Shown here: in pieces, positions 16,556 through 25,678 of the stretch
Layout of the letters: the number at the start of each line of letters is the position of its first letter
How positions within the stretch are numbered: the stretch's first letter is position 1
Assembly: GCF_017916365.1 (NCBI RefSeq)
Contig: NZ_JAFMSU010000002.1
Span: 1,302,001 to 1,366,000 of the forward strand
DNA: 64,000 bases
From: Rufibacter roseolus
Lineage (GTDB): Bacteria; Bacteroidota; Bacteroidia; Cytophagales; Hymenobacteraceae
Direction: 5' to 3'
Notes under the pieces: model-generated
What the model was told of the DNA's origin: nothing
Databases searched by the model: none
The model's input: only the letters and a program-made list of their open reading frames with translations
Made by a program: the position numbers and the translations under genes

Positions 16556-16655
16556 TTCTGTTTAAAGCCTATTTTCCTAAATTCTGGCCCAAAACAGATT
16601 TAACGGAAGGCGCGCTTTCCTATTTTCAACCTTTAAAACCTCCTCCTATTCTCAT

Positions 16656-17513
16656 ATGAACCCATTCAACTACGACGCGGAACAACTGCTGAACGTGGCC
16701 TACCAGGTACGCCGCGACATCGTGCGCATGGTGCATGCCGTGAACTCCGGCCACCCGGGTGGCTCACTGGGCTGCACCGAATTCCTGGTATCATTGTACT
16801 TCCGGCAGATGACGCACAAGCCAGAGTTTGACATGAACGGCATCGGGGAAGACCTGTTCTTCTTGTCTAATGGGCACATCTCCCCGGTTTGGTACAGCAC
16901 CCTGGCCCGCGCCGGCTATTTTGATCCTAAAGAACTGGCTACTTTCCGGAAACTGAACTCCCGTTTGCAGGGCCACCCGGCCACGGAGGAAGGGCTGCCT
17001 GGCATCCGGATCGCTTCTGGTTCATTGGGTCAAGGTCCATCAGTCGCCATCGGCGCCGCGCAGGTAAAGAAACTGAACGGCGACGACAAACTGGTGTACG
17101 TGCTTACCGGCGACGGTGAGTTGGAGGAAGGCCAGGTTTGGGAAGCCGCCATGTACGCCGCCCACCACAAAGTAGACAACTTTATCTGGACCGTGGACTA
17201 CAACGGCCAGCAGATTGATGGTCCGGTAGATGCCGTAATGAGCCTGGGTAACCTGCACGCCAAGTTTGAAGCCTTCGGCTGGAAAGTGCTGCACTGCGAC
17301 AACGGTAACAACTTCGCCAGCCTGCTGCCGGTACTAGATGAAGCCAAAGCCTTGACCGGTCAGGGCCAGCCTATCTGCATTCTCATGAACACCCAGATGG
17401 GTTATGGCGTGGACTTCATGATGGGCTCACACAAGTGGCACGGCGTAGCGCCTAACGATGCCCAATTGGAACAGGCCTTGCTGCAGCTGAAAGAAACCCT
17501 CAACGATTATTAA
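16656..17513 (+). CDS. Transketolase, N-terminal subunit
   Basis: 285 residues covering the thiamine-diphosphate half of transketolase. 'MVHAVNSGHPGGSLGCTEFL' is the transketolase signature, 'GSLGQGPSVAIGAAQVKKL' binds cofactor, and 'LTGDGELEEGQVWEAAMYA' is the GDG...N ThDP motif. It transfers two-carbon units between sugar phosphates in the non-oxidative pentose phosphate pathway. The pyrimidine-binding half is a separate gene at 18964-19920. A VWA-protein gene lies between them, 54 bases behind this one. Confidence 0.93.
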   Translation: MNPFNYDAEQLLNVAYQVRRDIVRMVHAVNSGHPGGSLGCTEFLVSLYFRQMTHKPEFDMNGIGEDLFFLSNGHISPVWYSTLARAGYFDPKELATFRKLNSRLQGHPATEEGLPGIRIASGSLGQGPSVAIGAAQVKKLNGDDKLVYVLTGDGELEEGQVWEAAMYAAHHKVDNFIWTVDYNGQQIDGPVDAVMSLGNLHAKFEAFGWKVLHCDNGNNFASLLPVLDEAKALTGQGQPICILMNTQMGYGVDFMMGSHKWHGVAPNDAQLEQALLQLKETLNDY

Positions 17514-17567
17514 TTCATTCACCGGCGGGCAGGCGTTTAGGCGTCTGCCCTTCTACCCTTCCTAGGT

Positions 17568-18962
17568 ATGACGTTCCTGCGCTCCGTTTATCTGTGGCTC
17601 ATCTGCTTTCTCTTAGGAAGCATGACGGTTCTGCCTGCGGCTGCGCAAAACAAGGCACCGGCGCCTAAGAAGACGCGTCTGCTGTTCCTGCTGGATGCCT
17701 CGGGGTCTATGCAGGCTAAATGGGAAACCAGTGATCGCTGGAAAGTGGCCCAGCGCATGCTGGCCCGCATGGCAGACTCGCTGGACTCTTATGCCAACCT
17801 GGAGATCGCGCTGCGGGTGTACGGCCACCAGACGCCGGTAAACCTCAAAAACTGCAAAGACACCAAGCTGGAGGTTCCGTTTGCCGCCCACAATGCCGCC
17901 GCCATCAAAAAGCGGCTGCAGCAGATCACACCCAAAGGCAACACGCCCATCACCTACTCCCTGGAGCAATCGGCGAATGATTTCCCGGCTGATGCAAACT
18001 CCCGGAACGTGATCGTCATCATCACCGATGGCCTGGAAAGCTGCGGCGGTGACCCATGTGCTACCTCACTGGCACTGCAGAAAAAGCGTGTTTTCCTGAA
18101 ACCGTTCATTATTGGCCTGGGCGATGACCCCGGGTACGCGCAGCAGTTTGGTTGCATGGGCCAGTACTACAACGCCTCAGACATCAAAACCTTCCAGAAA
18201 GTGCTGGATAACGTCATTAGCATCACTTTGAAGAAGACCACGGTATCAGTAGAGCTCACGGATGATGCCGGACGCCCGGTGGAAACCAACGTGAACCTCA
18301 CTTTCTTGAATAACGTGACCGGGCAGCCGGAGTACAACTTCGTGCATTACCTTGATCTGGCGGGCAAACCTGATGTGCTGGAGATTGATGCGCTGCTTTC
18401 CTATGACCTAGTAGTGAACACGCTACCGGCCGTGGGCTTGCAGAACCTGAACATTAAGCCGGGGCAGCACAACGTCTTCAAGGTGAAAGCACCTCAGGGC
18501 TACCTGTATCTGCGGCAGGATGCGCCTACCTCCTACGGGTCCGTGACGGCACTCATCCGGGAGAAAGGCAGTCCGTACATTCTGGAGACCCAGCGTTTCC
18601 CCAGCCAGCAGAAATACCTTACCGGCACTTATGAGGTGGAACTGCTTACGCTGCCGCGCATCAGGAAAACGGTGACCATTAAACAGGGCCAGGCCTCGGA
18701 GATTACTTTTGCCCCGCCGGGCGCGCTCAACATCACCCAGGACCTGAAGGGCTACGGCAGTTTGTACCTGGTGAACAATGACGGTACCCAGGACTGGCTC
18801 TGGAACCTGCCCGAAGGCAGCAGTAAAATAAGCGTACCTTTGCAGCCCGGGAAATACCGTGTTGTTTATAGGCTGAAATCTGCGAAAGGCAGCCAATTCA
18901 CCGATGTGAAGAATTTCACCATTAAATCGAATTTAACGACGACGATAAAACTTTTCAACTAA
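17568..18962 (+). CDS. Secreted von Willebrand factor A domain protein
   Basis: 464 residues. A signal peptide (1-27, ending 'VLPAAAQ') is followed by a VWA domain at about 36-215. The metal-ion-dependent adhesion site is complete: 'LLDASGSMQAKW' (Asp43, Ser45, Ser47), a Thr in 'KGNTPITYSLEQ' and the Asp in 'VIITDGLESCGGDPC'. The rest is beta-rich, with Ig/carboxypeptidase-regulatory-like repeats such as 'PGQHNVFKVKAPQGYLYL'. It would bind a protein ligand outside the cytoplasmic membrane. Its stop is one base before the ATG of the transketolase C-terminal gene, so an exported adhesion-type protein is embedded in a metabolic operon. Confidence 0.88.
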   Translation: MTFLRSVYLWLICFLLGSMTVLPAAAQNKAPAPKKTRLLFLLDASGSMQAKWETSDRWKVAQRMLARMADSLDSYANLEIALRVYGHQTPVNLKNCKDTKLEVPFAAHNAAAIKKRLQQITPKGNTPITYSLEQSANDFPADANSRNVIVIITDGLESCGGDPCATSLALQKKRVFLKPFIIGLGDDPGYAQQFGCMGQYYNASDIKTFQKVLDNVISITLKKTTVSVELTDDAGRPVETNVNLTFLNNVTGQPEYNFVHYLDLAGKPDVLEIDALLSYDLVVNTLPAVGLQNLNIKPGQHNVFKVKAPQGYLYLRQDAPTSYGSVTALIREKGSPYILETQRFPSQQKYLTGTYEVELLTLPRIRKTVTIKQGQASEITFAPPGALNITQDLKGYGSLYLVNNDGTQDWLWNLPEGSSKISVPLQPGKYRVVYRLKSAKGSQFTDVKNFTIKSNLTTTIKLFN

Positions 18963-18963
18963 G

Positions 18964-19920
18964 ATGAAGGACTTCCCTTATTCAGAATCTAAAGATACCC
19001 GCTCCGGTTTCGGGGCCGGCCTGTTGGAATTAGGCCGCACCAATCCTAACGTGGTGGCCCTGTGTGCCGACCTGGTTGGCTCCCTTAAGATGGGCGACTT
19101 CATCAAGGAGTTTCCGGAGCGTTTTTTCCAGGTGGGTATTGCCGAGGCTAACATGATTGGCCTGGCCGCCGGGATGACCATTGGCGGAAAGATCCCTTTC
19201 ACCGGTACCTTCGCCAACTTCTCCACGGGCCGGGTGTATGACCAGATTCGCCAGAGCGTGGCTTACTCGGGCAAGAATGTAAAGATCTGCGCCTCGCACG
19301 CGGGTCTTACTTTGGGCGAGGACGGCGCTACCCACCAGATTCTGGAGGATTTGGGCATGATGAAAATGCTGCCCCACATGACGGTGATTAACCCATGTGA
19401 CTATAACCAGACTAAGGCCGCTACCATCGCCATCGCTGATTATGAAGGTCCGGTGTACCTCCGTTTCGGTAGACCGGTAGTGCCTAACTTCACCCCTGCT
19501 GATCAGAAATTTGAGATCGGGAAAGCTTTGATGCTGAACGAAGGCAAGGACGTGACCATTCTGGCCACCGGCCACCTGGTTTGGAAAGCCATTCTGGCGG
19601 GCAAGCTACTGGCCGAGCAAGGCATTGATGCGGAAATCATCAACATTCACACCATTAAGCCATTGGATACCGAAGCTATCCTGGCATCGGTGCGCAAGAC
19701 TGGTTGCGTGGTAACCGCCGAGGAGCACAACTACAACGGTGGCCTGGGCGAATCTGTGGCCCGCGTGCTGGCCCAACAGTTACCGTCGCCTCAGGAATTT
19801 GTGGCTGTGATGGACACCTTCGGGGAAAGCGGCACGCCTGAGCAGTTGATGGAGAAATACGGCCTCAACGAGCAAAGCATTGTTTCTGCCGTGCAGCGCG
19901 CCATCTCCCGCAAAAAGTAA
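18964..19920 (+). CDS. Transketolase, C-terminal subunit
   Basis: 318 residues, the pyrimidine-binding and C-terminal domains. 'FFQVGIAEANMIGLAAGMTI' contains the catalytic Glu that activates ThDP, 'FTGTFANFSTGRVYDQIRQS' follows, and 'ILATGHLVWKAILAG' begins the C-terminal domain. 'VVTAEEHNYNGGLGESVARVL' is typical. It must assemble with the N-terminal subunit at 16656-17513 to form an active enzyme. Translation is probably coupled to the VWA gene (1-base gap). Confidence 0.93.
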   Translation: MKDFPYSESKDTRSGFGAGLLELGRTNPNVVALCADLVGSLKMGDFIKEFPERFFQVGIAEANMIGLAAGMTIGGKIPFTGTFANFSTGRVYDQIRQSVAYSGKNVKICASHAGLTLGEDGATHQILEDLGMMKMLPHMTVINPCDYNQTKAATIAIADYEGPVYLRFGRPVVPNFTPADQKFEIGKALMLNEGKDVTILATGHLVWKAILAGKLLAEQGIDAEIINIHTIKPLDTEAILASVRKTGCVVTAEEHNYNGGLGESVARVLAQQLPSPQEFVAVMDTFGESGTPEQLMEKYGLNEQSIVSAVQRAISRKK

Positions 19921-19958
19921 TCTCAGGGTGTGGCTAGCCAATTATTAACTTACTAATT

Positions 19959-20010
19959 CCGCTTCTGTTCAGGGTCTGTTTTCCGGAAATCGGCTCCTAA
20001 ACAGAAGCGG
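19959..20010 (+). terminator. Terminator with nested dyad after the transketolase operon
   Basis: CCGCTTCTGTT (19959-19969) pairs exactly with 20000-20010, followed by TTTTT. The 30-base interior is a copy of the recurrent dyad (TTTTCCGGAAA core), so two stems are nested. Confidence 0.7.
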
Positions 20011-20098
20011 TTTTTCCACCTTAACCCAGCAGGAATTTGGTTATACCTCTACTCTGAGCCAAACACAATAGTCACTTACCCTGAACCACGCCCTTCCC

Positions 20099-20638
20099 TT
20101 GGAAGACAAAGAGATTTTAGAGAAATTCCAGCACCCAGATTCCCGGAACCTGGCCTTCAACCAGCTTGTGCGCAAGTACCAGCAGAAGGTGTATTGGCAC
20201 GTGCGGAAAATGGTCATTGACCATGACGATGCCGATGACCTGACCCAGGAGGTATTTGTGAAAGTCTGGACTAACCTGGAGAATTTCCGGAAAGATTCTC
20301 AGCTCTACACCTGGATCTACCGCATTGCCACCAATGAGTGCCTCAACTTCCTGAGCGCTAAAAAGAAACGTTTTTTCCTGCCCATCCATGACGTGGCCGC
20401 TGAGCTCACGCAGAAGCTTGAATCCACAGACACGCTCTCCGGCGATGAGGTGCAGCTGAAACTCCAGAAGGCACTTCTGCGTCTGCCTGACAAGCAACGG
20501 CTGGTCTTCAACATGAAATACTTTGATGATCTCAAATACGAGGAGATCTCTGAGATTCTGGGCACTTCTGTAGGCGCCCTCAAGGCTTCTTACCACATAG
20601 CAGTAAAAAAAATTGAGGAATATTTGAAAAAAGATTAA
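20099..20638 (+). CDS. ECF RNA polymerase sigma factor
   Basis: 179 residues from a TTG start at 20099. Region 2 is at about 10-85, with 'VIDHDDADDLTQEVFVKVW' and 'YTWIYRIATNECLNFL'. Region 4 is at about 120-175, with 'LPDKQRLVFNMKYFDDLKYE' and helix-turn-helix 'EISEILGTSVGALKASYH'. Region 3 is absent, as expected for an ECF factor. The next two genes, a small membrane protein and a secreted helical protein, follow closely and probably form its regulatory cassette for envelope stress. No classical promoter is visible. Confidence 0.9.
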   Translation: MEDKEILEKFQHPDSRNLAFNQLVRKYQQKVYWHVRKMVIDHDDADDLTQEVFVKVWTNLENFRKDSQLYTWIYRIATNECLNFLSAKKKRFFLPIHDVAAELTQKLESTDTLSGDEVQLKLQKALLRLPDKQRLVFNMKYFDDLKYEEISEILGTSVGALKASYHIAVKKIEEYLKKD

Positions 20639-20670
20639 ACCTCTTCAAGCAAAACACATCTAAGAAACAG

Positions 20671-21117
20671 ATGGATAGGAAAAAGGAGCTAGATATGGCA
20701 GATTTACCAAAAGACCCGGGCTTTAAAGTTCCCGAGCATTATTTTGATACCCTGCCCACGCGCATTATGCAGCGAACGGCCTATGCCGCGCCAGCTCGTT
20801 CAGCGTCCCCGGTGGCTTGGTTCTGGCAGTTCAGGACGGCGGTAGCCGGCGCCTCTTTGGGCCTGGTGTTTGCCGTGTCTTTTCTGGCCACCCAGTACTT
20901 TGACGCCAACCCGTCTACAGACGCGGTGATGGCCCAGATATCGCAGCAAGATATCTTACAGTACCTGGTGAACCATGAAGAACTGGAAACCGCTGACCTG
21001 GCCGAGGTACCGGCCGTAAAGCCGAACCAATCACTGGAGTTCCTGGATGTCCGCCGCACCGATCTGAATGAAACCCATACCCAGGAGTTGTTGGAAGAAG
21101 AGTATGATTACCGTTAA
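20671..21117 (+). CDS. Small membrane protein, putative anti-sigma partner
   Basis: 148 residues. The N-terminal 35 residues ('DPGFKVPEHYFDTLPTRIM') are cytoplasmic, a single membrane helix spans about 55-75 ('AGASLGLVFAVSFLATQYF'), and an acidic tail ends in 'EELLEEEYDYR'. There is no zinc-binding anti-sigma signature. Position 32 bases behind the ECF sigma gene and its single-pass topology suggest a regulator of that sigma factor, but this is inference. Confidence 0.7.
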   Translation: MDRKKELDMADLPKDPGFKVPEHYFDTLPTRIMQRTAYAAPARSASPVAWFWQFRTAVAGASLGLVFAVSFLATQYFDANPSTDAVMAQISQQDILQYLVNHEELETADLAEVPAVKPNQSLEFLDVRRTDLNETHTQELLEEEYDYR

Positions 21118-21127
21118 CCCCATAAGA

Positions 21128-21583
21128 ATGAAATTGACCAAGTTGCTGTTTCTGTTTTTCCTGTTCACTGGCACCGTTAACCTTGCCCAGGGCCAGAACA
21201 AAGAAACGCCCGAGGAACGCAAAGCTCGCATAGAGAAAATAGAGACGGCCAAGATTGCCTTCATCACCGATAAGATAAACCTCTCCGGAGACCAGGCCCA
21301 GCGTTTCTGGCCCGTTTACCAGGAACATGACCGTAAAAGGAACGAACTGCGCCAGAAAAGCCGCCCCTACAAAGAGCAGAACCTGAACGCCCTCACTGAT
21401 GAGCAGATCCAAGCCGGCTTAGAGGCCCGTTTAAACATCCGTCAGCGGGAATTAGACCTTGAAAAAGAATACATGGACAAGTACCTCCGCATCATCAGCC
21501 CCCGCCAACTGGCCTTGTTTTACCGCGCTGAGCGCGAGTTCACCAAGCTGTTGCTGGAGCGTTTGCAGACGGCTAAGAAATAA
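21128..21583 (+). CDS. Secreted helical protein of the Spy/LTXXQ-like type
   Basis: About 151 residues from ATG 21128, 10 bases after the preceding stop; the frame continues upstream to 21068 inside the previous gene, but that start yields no signal peptide. Residues 1-22 are a signal peptide ('KLLFLFFLFTGTVNLAQGQ'). The rest is highly charged and helical: 'ERKARIEKIETAKIAFITDK', 'LSGDQAQRFWPVYQEHDRKR' and 'ISPRQLALFYRAEREF'. This arrangement matches small periplasmic sensor or chaperone proteins related to Spy/CpxP that accompany Bacteroidota ECF sigma genes. Function inferred from context. Confidence 0.75.
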   Translation: MKLTKLLFLFFLFTGTVNLAQGQNKETPEERKARIEKIETAKIAFITDKINLSGDQAQRFWPVYQEHDRKRNELRQKSRPYKEQNLNALTDEQIQAGLEARLNIRQRELDLEKEYMDKYLRIISPRQLALFYRAEREFTKLLLERLQTAKK

Positions 21584-21604
21584 AGATTTGGTTTTAGTGT
21601 AGAG

Positions 21605-21624
21605 AGGGAGACGAAAGTCTCCCT
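21605..21624 (+). terminator. Terminator of the ECF sigma operon
   Basis: AGGGAGAC (21605-21612), loop GAAA, GTCTCCCT (21617-21624), then TTTTGTTTT. Classical rho-independent form. Confidence 0.85.
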
Positions 21625-21659
21625 TTTTGTTTTCAGCTTGTTTTGAAGGAGTTCTTCCT

Positions 21660-22400
21660 CATTCACTGGTTCAAGTCTGGGACTTTACCTTTTCTCCTTA
21701 TCTCTGGTTCAAGTCTGTGACTTGGACCTACCATGGCCTGCAGTTTGCAACTGCAGTAAGGCGTTAGCCTCAGGGGCATTTTCTGGGCAATTACCTCCCA
21801 CTTCATTCCTACTCTGCTTTTAGGGCTAGTTCCTCCGCTTGGAGGTTTGTCACTTTTCTCCTTGATGAGAAAAGTAACCAAAAGAATCAAGAAGCCTCAA
21901 ACTCGCTGACGCTCGGACAGTGAGGCTTCAGTAAAGGTACCACCTGGCCAATGCTATCTGTTCCATTGCCAACGCAGGCCATTACTGCTTGAGCAGTTCA
22001 TCCGTGCTGCAGACCGGTGCTCGGCCTCACTGTAGGCCTTCGCCCCGGCCTGCCGCAGGTAAAGAGATGGTTATGGTGTCTGCTCGGATTACCTAATCAT
22101 GTAGAGACAAGGCATGCCTTGTCTCCAGCGGGTTTCCTTCGCAAAGGACAGACGCTACCTGAAAGGGCACCCACAAGAGGTGCCCCTACATTCCTTATCG
22201 TCTTACTCCTCTCAACTTCGTCTGTCGTGCCCGCCGTTGTTGGTGTTATCACCAAGGACCAAAACTGCGTCCCCATCCACTTACTCATGGATTGCGCGAT
22301 TCCCCTCTTCGGAAGGGTTAGGATGGTTCGTTTCTACCCTGATTTCTGAAAAACTGGCCAGAAACAAATCCGCTACTACTCTCCTGGTAGGTACAGACTA
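21660..22400. repeat. Mosaic of intergenic repeats without a gene
   Basis: Contents in order: a direct repeat GGTTCAAGTCTGxGACTT at 21668-21685 and 21706-21723 (17 of 18 identical); palindrome CTGCAGTT-TGC-AACTGCAG at 21738-21756; ACTTTTCTC/GAGAAAAGT at 21852-21875; GAAGCCTCA/TGAGGCTTC at 21891-21929; a perfect 22-base palindrome centred on GGCATGCC at 22104-22125; GGGCACC/GGTGCCC at 22165-22185; and a dyad element at 22338-22367. Open frames here have no protein-like features. Confidence 0.65.
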
Positions 22401-22431
22401 TACCAATCGAAAGCCCTTACGCTCTTCTTCG

Positions 22432-22439
22432 TATCTTTG
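22432..22439 (+). promoter_or_regulatory. Bacteroidota -7 element for the aminotransferase gene
   Basis: TATCTTTG, an exact TAnnTTTG match, 22 bases before ATG 22462. No TTG at the usual distance. Confidence 0.5.
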
Positions 22440-22461
22440 CCCCGGATTAACCTAAAACATT

Positions 22462-23655
22462 ATGCTTTCACCCCGCCAACTCTTCCTGCAACACCAGGCC
22501 CAGACCACCGATTTTCCTTTGCTTTTAGAAGTGGAGCGGGCCGAGGGGGTTTACATGTATGGACCAAACGGCGAACAGTACCTGGATCTGATCTCGGGGA
22601 TTGGGGTGAGCAACGTGGGCCATCGGCACCCAAGAGTGCTGCAAGCCATCCAGGGTCAACTGGATAAATATCTGCACTTGATGGTGTACGGCGAGATTGT
22701 GCAGGCACCGCCGGCCCAATTGGCGCACGCGCTGGCGCAAACCTTGCCGGCTGGGCTTGATAACGTCTATTTTGTTTCCTCCGGCAGCGAGGCAGTGGAG
22801 GGAGCCTGCAAACTGGCCAAGCGCTTTACCGGCCGCACCGAGCTAGTCGCGTTTGAGAAGGCTTACCACGGGTCTACTCAGGGTTCTTTATCCCTAAACG
22901 GTTCTGAGAGCTTTAAACGGGCTTTCCGGCCGCTCCTGCCGGACGTGCGGCACATCCGCCATAACCAGGTGGAGGATTTGGCGCAGATCACTTCTCGTAC
23001 GGCTGCGGTGATCCTGGAAACAGTGCAGGGTGAGGCGGGCGTTCGGGTTCCGTCAATAGACTATATGCTAGCGTTGCAGGCCCGATGCCGAGAAGTTGGG
23101 GCGCTCCTGATTCTTGATGAGATCCAGAGTGGTTTCGGGCGCACGGGTACCTTATGGGCGTTTGAGCAGTTCGGTGTGGTGCCGGATATCCTTACATGTG
23201 CCAAGGGCATGGGCGGTGGCATGCCCATTGGGGCGTTCATCTCCTGCCAGGAAATCATGCATTCGCTTAAGAACGATCCTATGTTAGGGCACATCACCAC
23301 GTTTGGAGGGCACCCTGTTTCCTGCGCGGCCTCTCTGGCCACGCTGCAGGTGATTCAGGAAGAAGGACTGCTGCTGCAGGTGAACGCCAAAGCTGCCCGG
23401 TTCAAAGATCGGCTGGTGCACCCGGCCATTAAAGAAATCAGGAACCTGGGCCTTATGATGGCCGTGGAGTTTGAGTCCTTTGACATCCTGAAACCCATCA
23501 TTGACAATGCCATACTGAAAGGCGCCCTCACCGACTGGTTCCTGTTCTGTGACAAGTCCATGCGCATTGCCCCTCCGCTTAACATTACCTTCCCGGAAAT
23601 TGACGAGGCCTGTGACATTATCCTGGCGGCTATTGCCGAGGAAGTCCGTTTTTAG
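22462..23655 (+). CDS. Class III PLP-dependent aminotransferase (ornithine/acetylornithine type)
   Basis: 397 residues, full length for the family. 'VYFVSSGSEAVEGACKLAKR' binds the PLP phosphate, 'EKAYHGSTQGSLSLNGSESF' follows, and 'LILDEIQSGFGRTGTLWAFE' holds the Asp that contacts the pyridine nitrogen. Lys248 in 'LTCAKGMGGGMPIGAFI' is the Schiff-base lysine. 'TTFGGHPVSCAASLATL' is typical of argD/rocD-like enzymes. It moves an amino group between an omega-amino acid and a 2-oxo acid. No arginine or lysine pathway gene is adjacent, so the substrate stays open. Confidence 0.88.
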   Translation: MLSPRQLFLQHQAQTTDFPLLLEVERAEGVYMYGPNGEQYLDLISGIGVSNVGHRHPRVLQAIQGQLDKYLHLMVYGEIVQAPPAQLAHALAQTLPAGLDNVYFVSSGSEAVEGACKLAKRFTGRTELVAFEKAYHGSTQGSLSLNGSESFKRAFRPLLPDVRHIRHNQVEDLAQITSRTAAVILETVQGEAGVRVPSIDYMLALQARCREVGALLILDEIQSGFGRTGTLWAFEQFGVVPDILTCAKGMGGGMPIGAFISCQEIMHSLKNDPMLGHITTFGGHPVSCAASLATLQVIQEEGLLLQVNAKAARFKDRLVHPAIKEIRNLGLMMAVEFESFDILKPIIDNAILKGALTDWFLFCDKSMRIAPPLNITFPEIDEACDIILAAIAEEVRF

Positions 23656-23816
23656 GCCCTTTCTCTTAAAATAAGCATTAATCACCCTAAGTTTATTCCT
23701 GAACCTTTTAAACCCTGTTGCAGTACAAGACACGAATTAGTTTAAGCTTATTCTGCTGCCTTGACTTACCTACCTGTAGATACAACAACCCACCCTTTTA
23801 ACCTGGTGCCTGCCTC

Positions 23817-25574
23817 ATGGAGATAGCCTTAGTTCTGTTCTTACTTTTGGCTGCCGTCGCCCTGTTTGCCTCAGAGAAACTCTCTGTGGACATTGTCACG
23901 CTCATTCTCCTCATCATCTTAACCGGCACCCAGATCATCTCACCAGCCGAGGCCTTTGCAGGTTTCAGCAGTGACTTTATCATCATCCTGGCCTCCATCT
24001 TCGTGATTGGGACGGCCCTGGAAGACACGGGTATTCTGGATTTTCTGGTGAACTGGCTCATGCGGCACGCCGGGCACAGGCCCAACACGCTGCTTTTCTC
24101 CATCATGTTTTTCCCGGGATTGGTGTCGGCGTTCATGAACAACACCACCGTGACGGCCCTCTTTGTGACACCTATTGTGGGTGTGGCCAAGAAAATGCGC
24201 GCCAGTAGCTCCAAGTTTCTCATGCCTTTGGCCTATGCCTCTATTTTGGGCGGAACCTGTACTCTGATCGGCACTTCTACTAACGTGGCGGTAAGCGGGT
24301 ACATGAGCAAAGCGGGTTATGAGCCGTTTGGGTTCTTTGAGTTTTCCGGCATTGGTATGGTGATCTTCCTGGTGGGGATCGCCTACATGATGACCATCGG
24401 GAAGCGCATGCTGCCCCAGACCGCTACGGTGGGCCTCACCACCCGCTACAACATCAAAACTTACCTTACGGAGATCCTGGTGCAGGAAGATTCCCCCTTG
24501 ATAGGCCAGGTGGCGTTTACCTCCGATCTCTCAAAAATGGGGTTCCGCATCCTCAACATTATCCGGAGCAAGGACAACTTCCTGCCCGATTACCGCACCC
24601 GTATCAGGAGCAATGACGTGCTGCTGGTGGAGGGCGAGATGGAGGACCTCATCAAGGTGAAGGAAACCAAAGGCATCCAGATTCTGGCCGATGTGATTGT
24701 GGAGGATGATCTGGAGGGCGGTGACATCCGACTGGCGGAAATCCTGATCACGGGTCAGTCTGACCTGCTCAAGAACACCATCAAGCAGGTGGAGTTTTTG
24801 CGGCGGTTCGGGTTGGTGGTGCTGGCTGTCTCCCGGCAGGGCGAAACCATCAGGACCAAGATTGGCGATGTGCAGCTCCAGTTGGGTGACCTGCTTCTGG
24901 TGCAGGGATCGGCGGAACGCCTGGAGTACCTGAAAACAACCCAGCACCTGGCGGTCTTGGGGGAGTTCAAGCCTATTCTATTCAAACGGCGCAAGGGCAT
25001 CTTAACGCTCTCATTCTTTATCGTGGCCATTCTTTTGGGTAGCCTTAACCTTCTGCCCTTGTCAATCTGTTTCCTGGGTGCGGCGGTACTCAGTGTGCTG
25101 TTCAAATGCATCTCCACCGACAGAGCCTACCAGGTAATTGACTGGCGCCTGCTTATTCTAATTGGGGGGATGACTGCCTTTGGGATGGCCATGGAGAACA
25201 CCGGCGCCGATAAATTCCTGGCCAACGCCATTGTGGACTTCCTGGAACCCTTCGGGACCATTGTGATCCTGGCCGGTTTCGTCTTGCTTACGGTTTTCCT
25301 TACCCAGCCTATGTCTAATGCGGCGGCTGCCTTGGTGGTGTTGCCGGTGGCCTTGCAGACGGCCATCCAGTTGGGAGTGAACCCGCGTACCTTTGCCATT
25401 GCCATCATGCTATCGGCATCGGTTTCTCTGGTAACACCGTTTGAGCCTTCCTGTATTCTGGTGTATGGCCCGGGTAAGTACACGTTCAAAGACTTTCTCA
25501 AGATTGGCTCGGGGCTCACCATTTTGCTCGTGATCCTTATTCTGGTGATGGTGCCTATTTTCTGGCCGCTTTAG
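23817..25574 (+). CDS. SLC13/DASS family permease with two TrkA-C domains
   Basis: 585 residues. Two membrane halves of about five to six helices each ('IALVLFLLLAAVALFASE' onward, and 'GILTLSFFIVAILLGSLNLL' onward) flank a soluble middle (about 210-390). The middle has two RCK-C/TrkA-C modules, seen in 'SPLIGQVAFTSDLSKMGFRI' and 'SDLLKNTIKQVEFLRRFGLV'. 'SAFMNNTTVTALFVTPIV' and 'FLTQPMSNAAAALVVLPVAL' carry the SNT/SNA-like sodium and anion motifs of DASS carriers. It should import dicarboxylates, sulfate or related anions with Na+, gated by the TrkA-C ligand domains. Single-gene unit with a dyad element at 25583-25613 behind it. Confidence 0.88.
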   Translation: MEIALVLFLLLAAVALFASEKLSVDIVTLILLIILTGTQIISPAEAFAGFSSDFIIILASIFVIGTALEDTGILDFLVNWLMRHAGHRPNTLLFSIMFFPGLVSAFMNNTTVTALFVTPIVGVAKKMRASSSKFLMPLAYASILGGTCTLIGTSTNVAVSGYMSKAGYEPFGFFEFSGIGMVIFLVGIAYMMTIGKRMLPQTATVGLTTRYNIKTYLTEILVQEDSPLIGQVAFTSDLSKMGFRILNIIRSKDNFLPDYRTRIRSNDVLLVEGEMEDLIKVKETKGIQILADVIVEDDLEGGDIRLAEILITGQSDLLKNTIKQVEFLRRFGLVVLAVSRQGETIRTKIGDVQLQLGDLLLVQGSAERLEYLKTTQHLAVLGEFKPILFKRRKGILTLSFFIVAILLGSLNLLPLSICFLGAAVLSVLFKCISTDRAYQVIDWRLLILIGGMTAFGMAMENTGADKFLANAIVDFLEPFGTIVILAGFVLLTVFLTQPMSNAAAALVVLPVALQTAIQLGVNPRTFAIAIMLSASVSLVTPFEPSCILVYGPGKYTFKDFLKIGSGLTILLVILILVMVPIFWPL

Positions 25575-25678
25575 GTTGTTTTGGCTCTGTTTTTAGAAAA
25601 TAGGCTTTAAAACACTTCCTTTCCACAGCCGGTTTCCAGATTCAAGCGTACAGAAAAGCTGACTTTTGTAAACGACGT

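Noticed and set aside
21660-21730. CRISPR-like pair of direct repeats (GGTTCAAGTCTG)
   Set aside because: Only two copies, 18 bases, 20-base spacer, no cas gene; better explained as a short direct duplication.
22017-22349. Open frame of about 110 codons in the repeat mosaic
   Set aside because: It runs across several palindromes, overlaps another frame of equal length and has no protein-like pattern.
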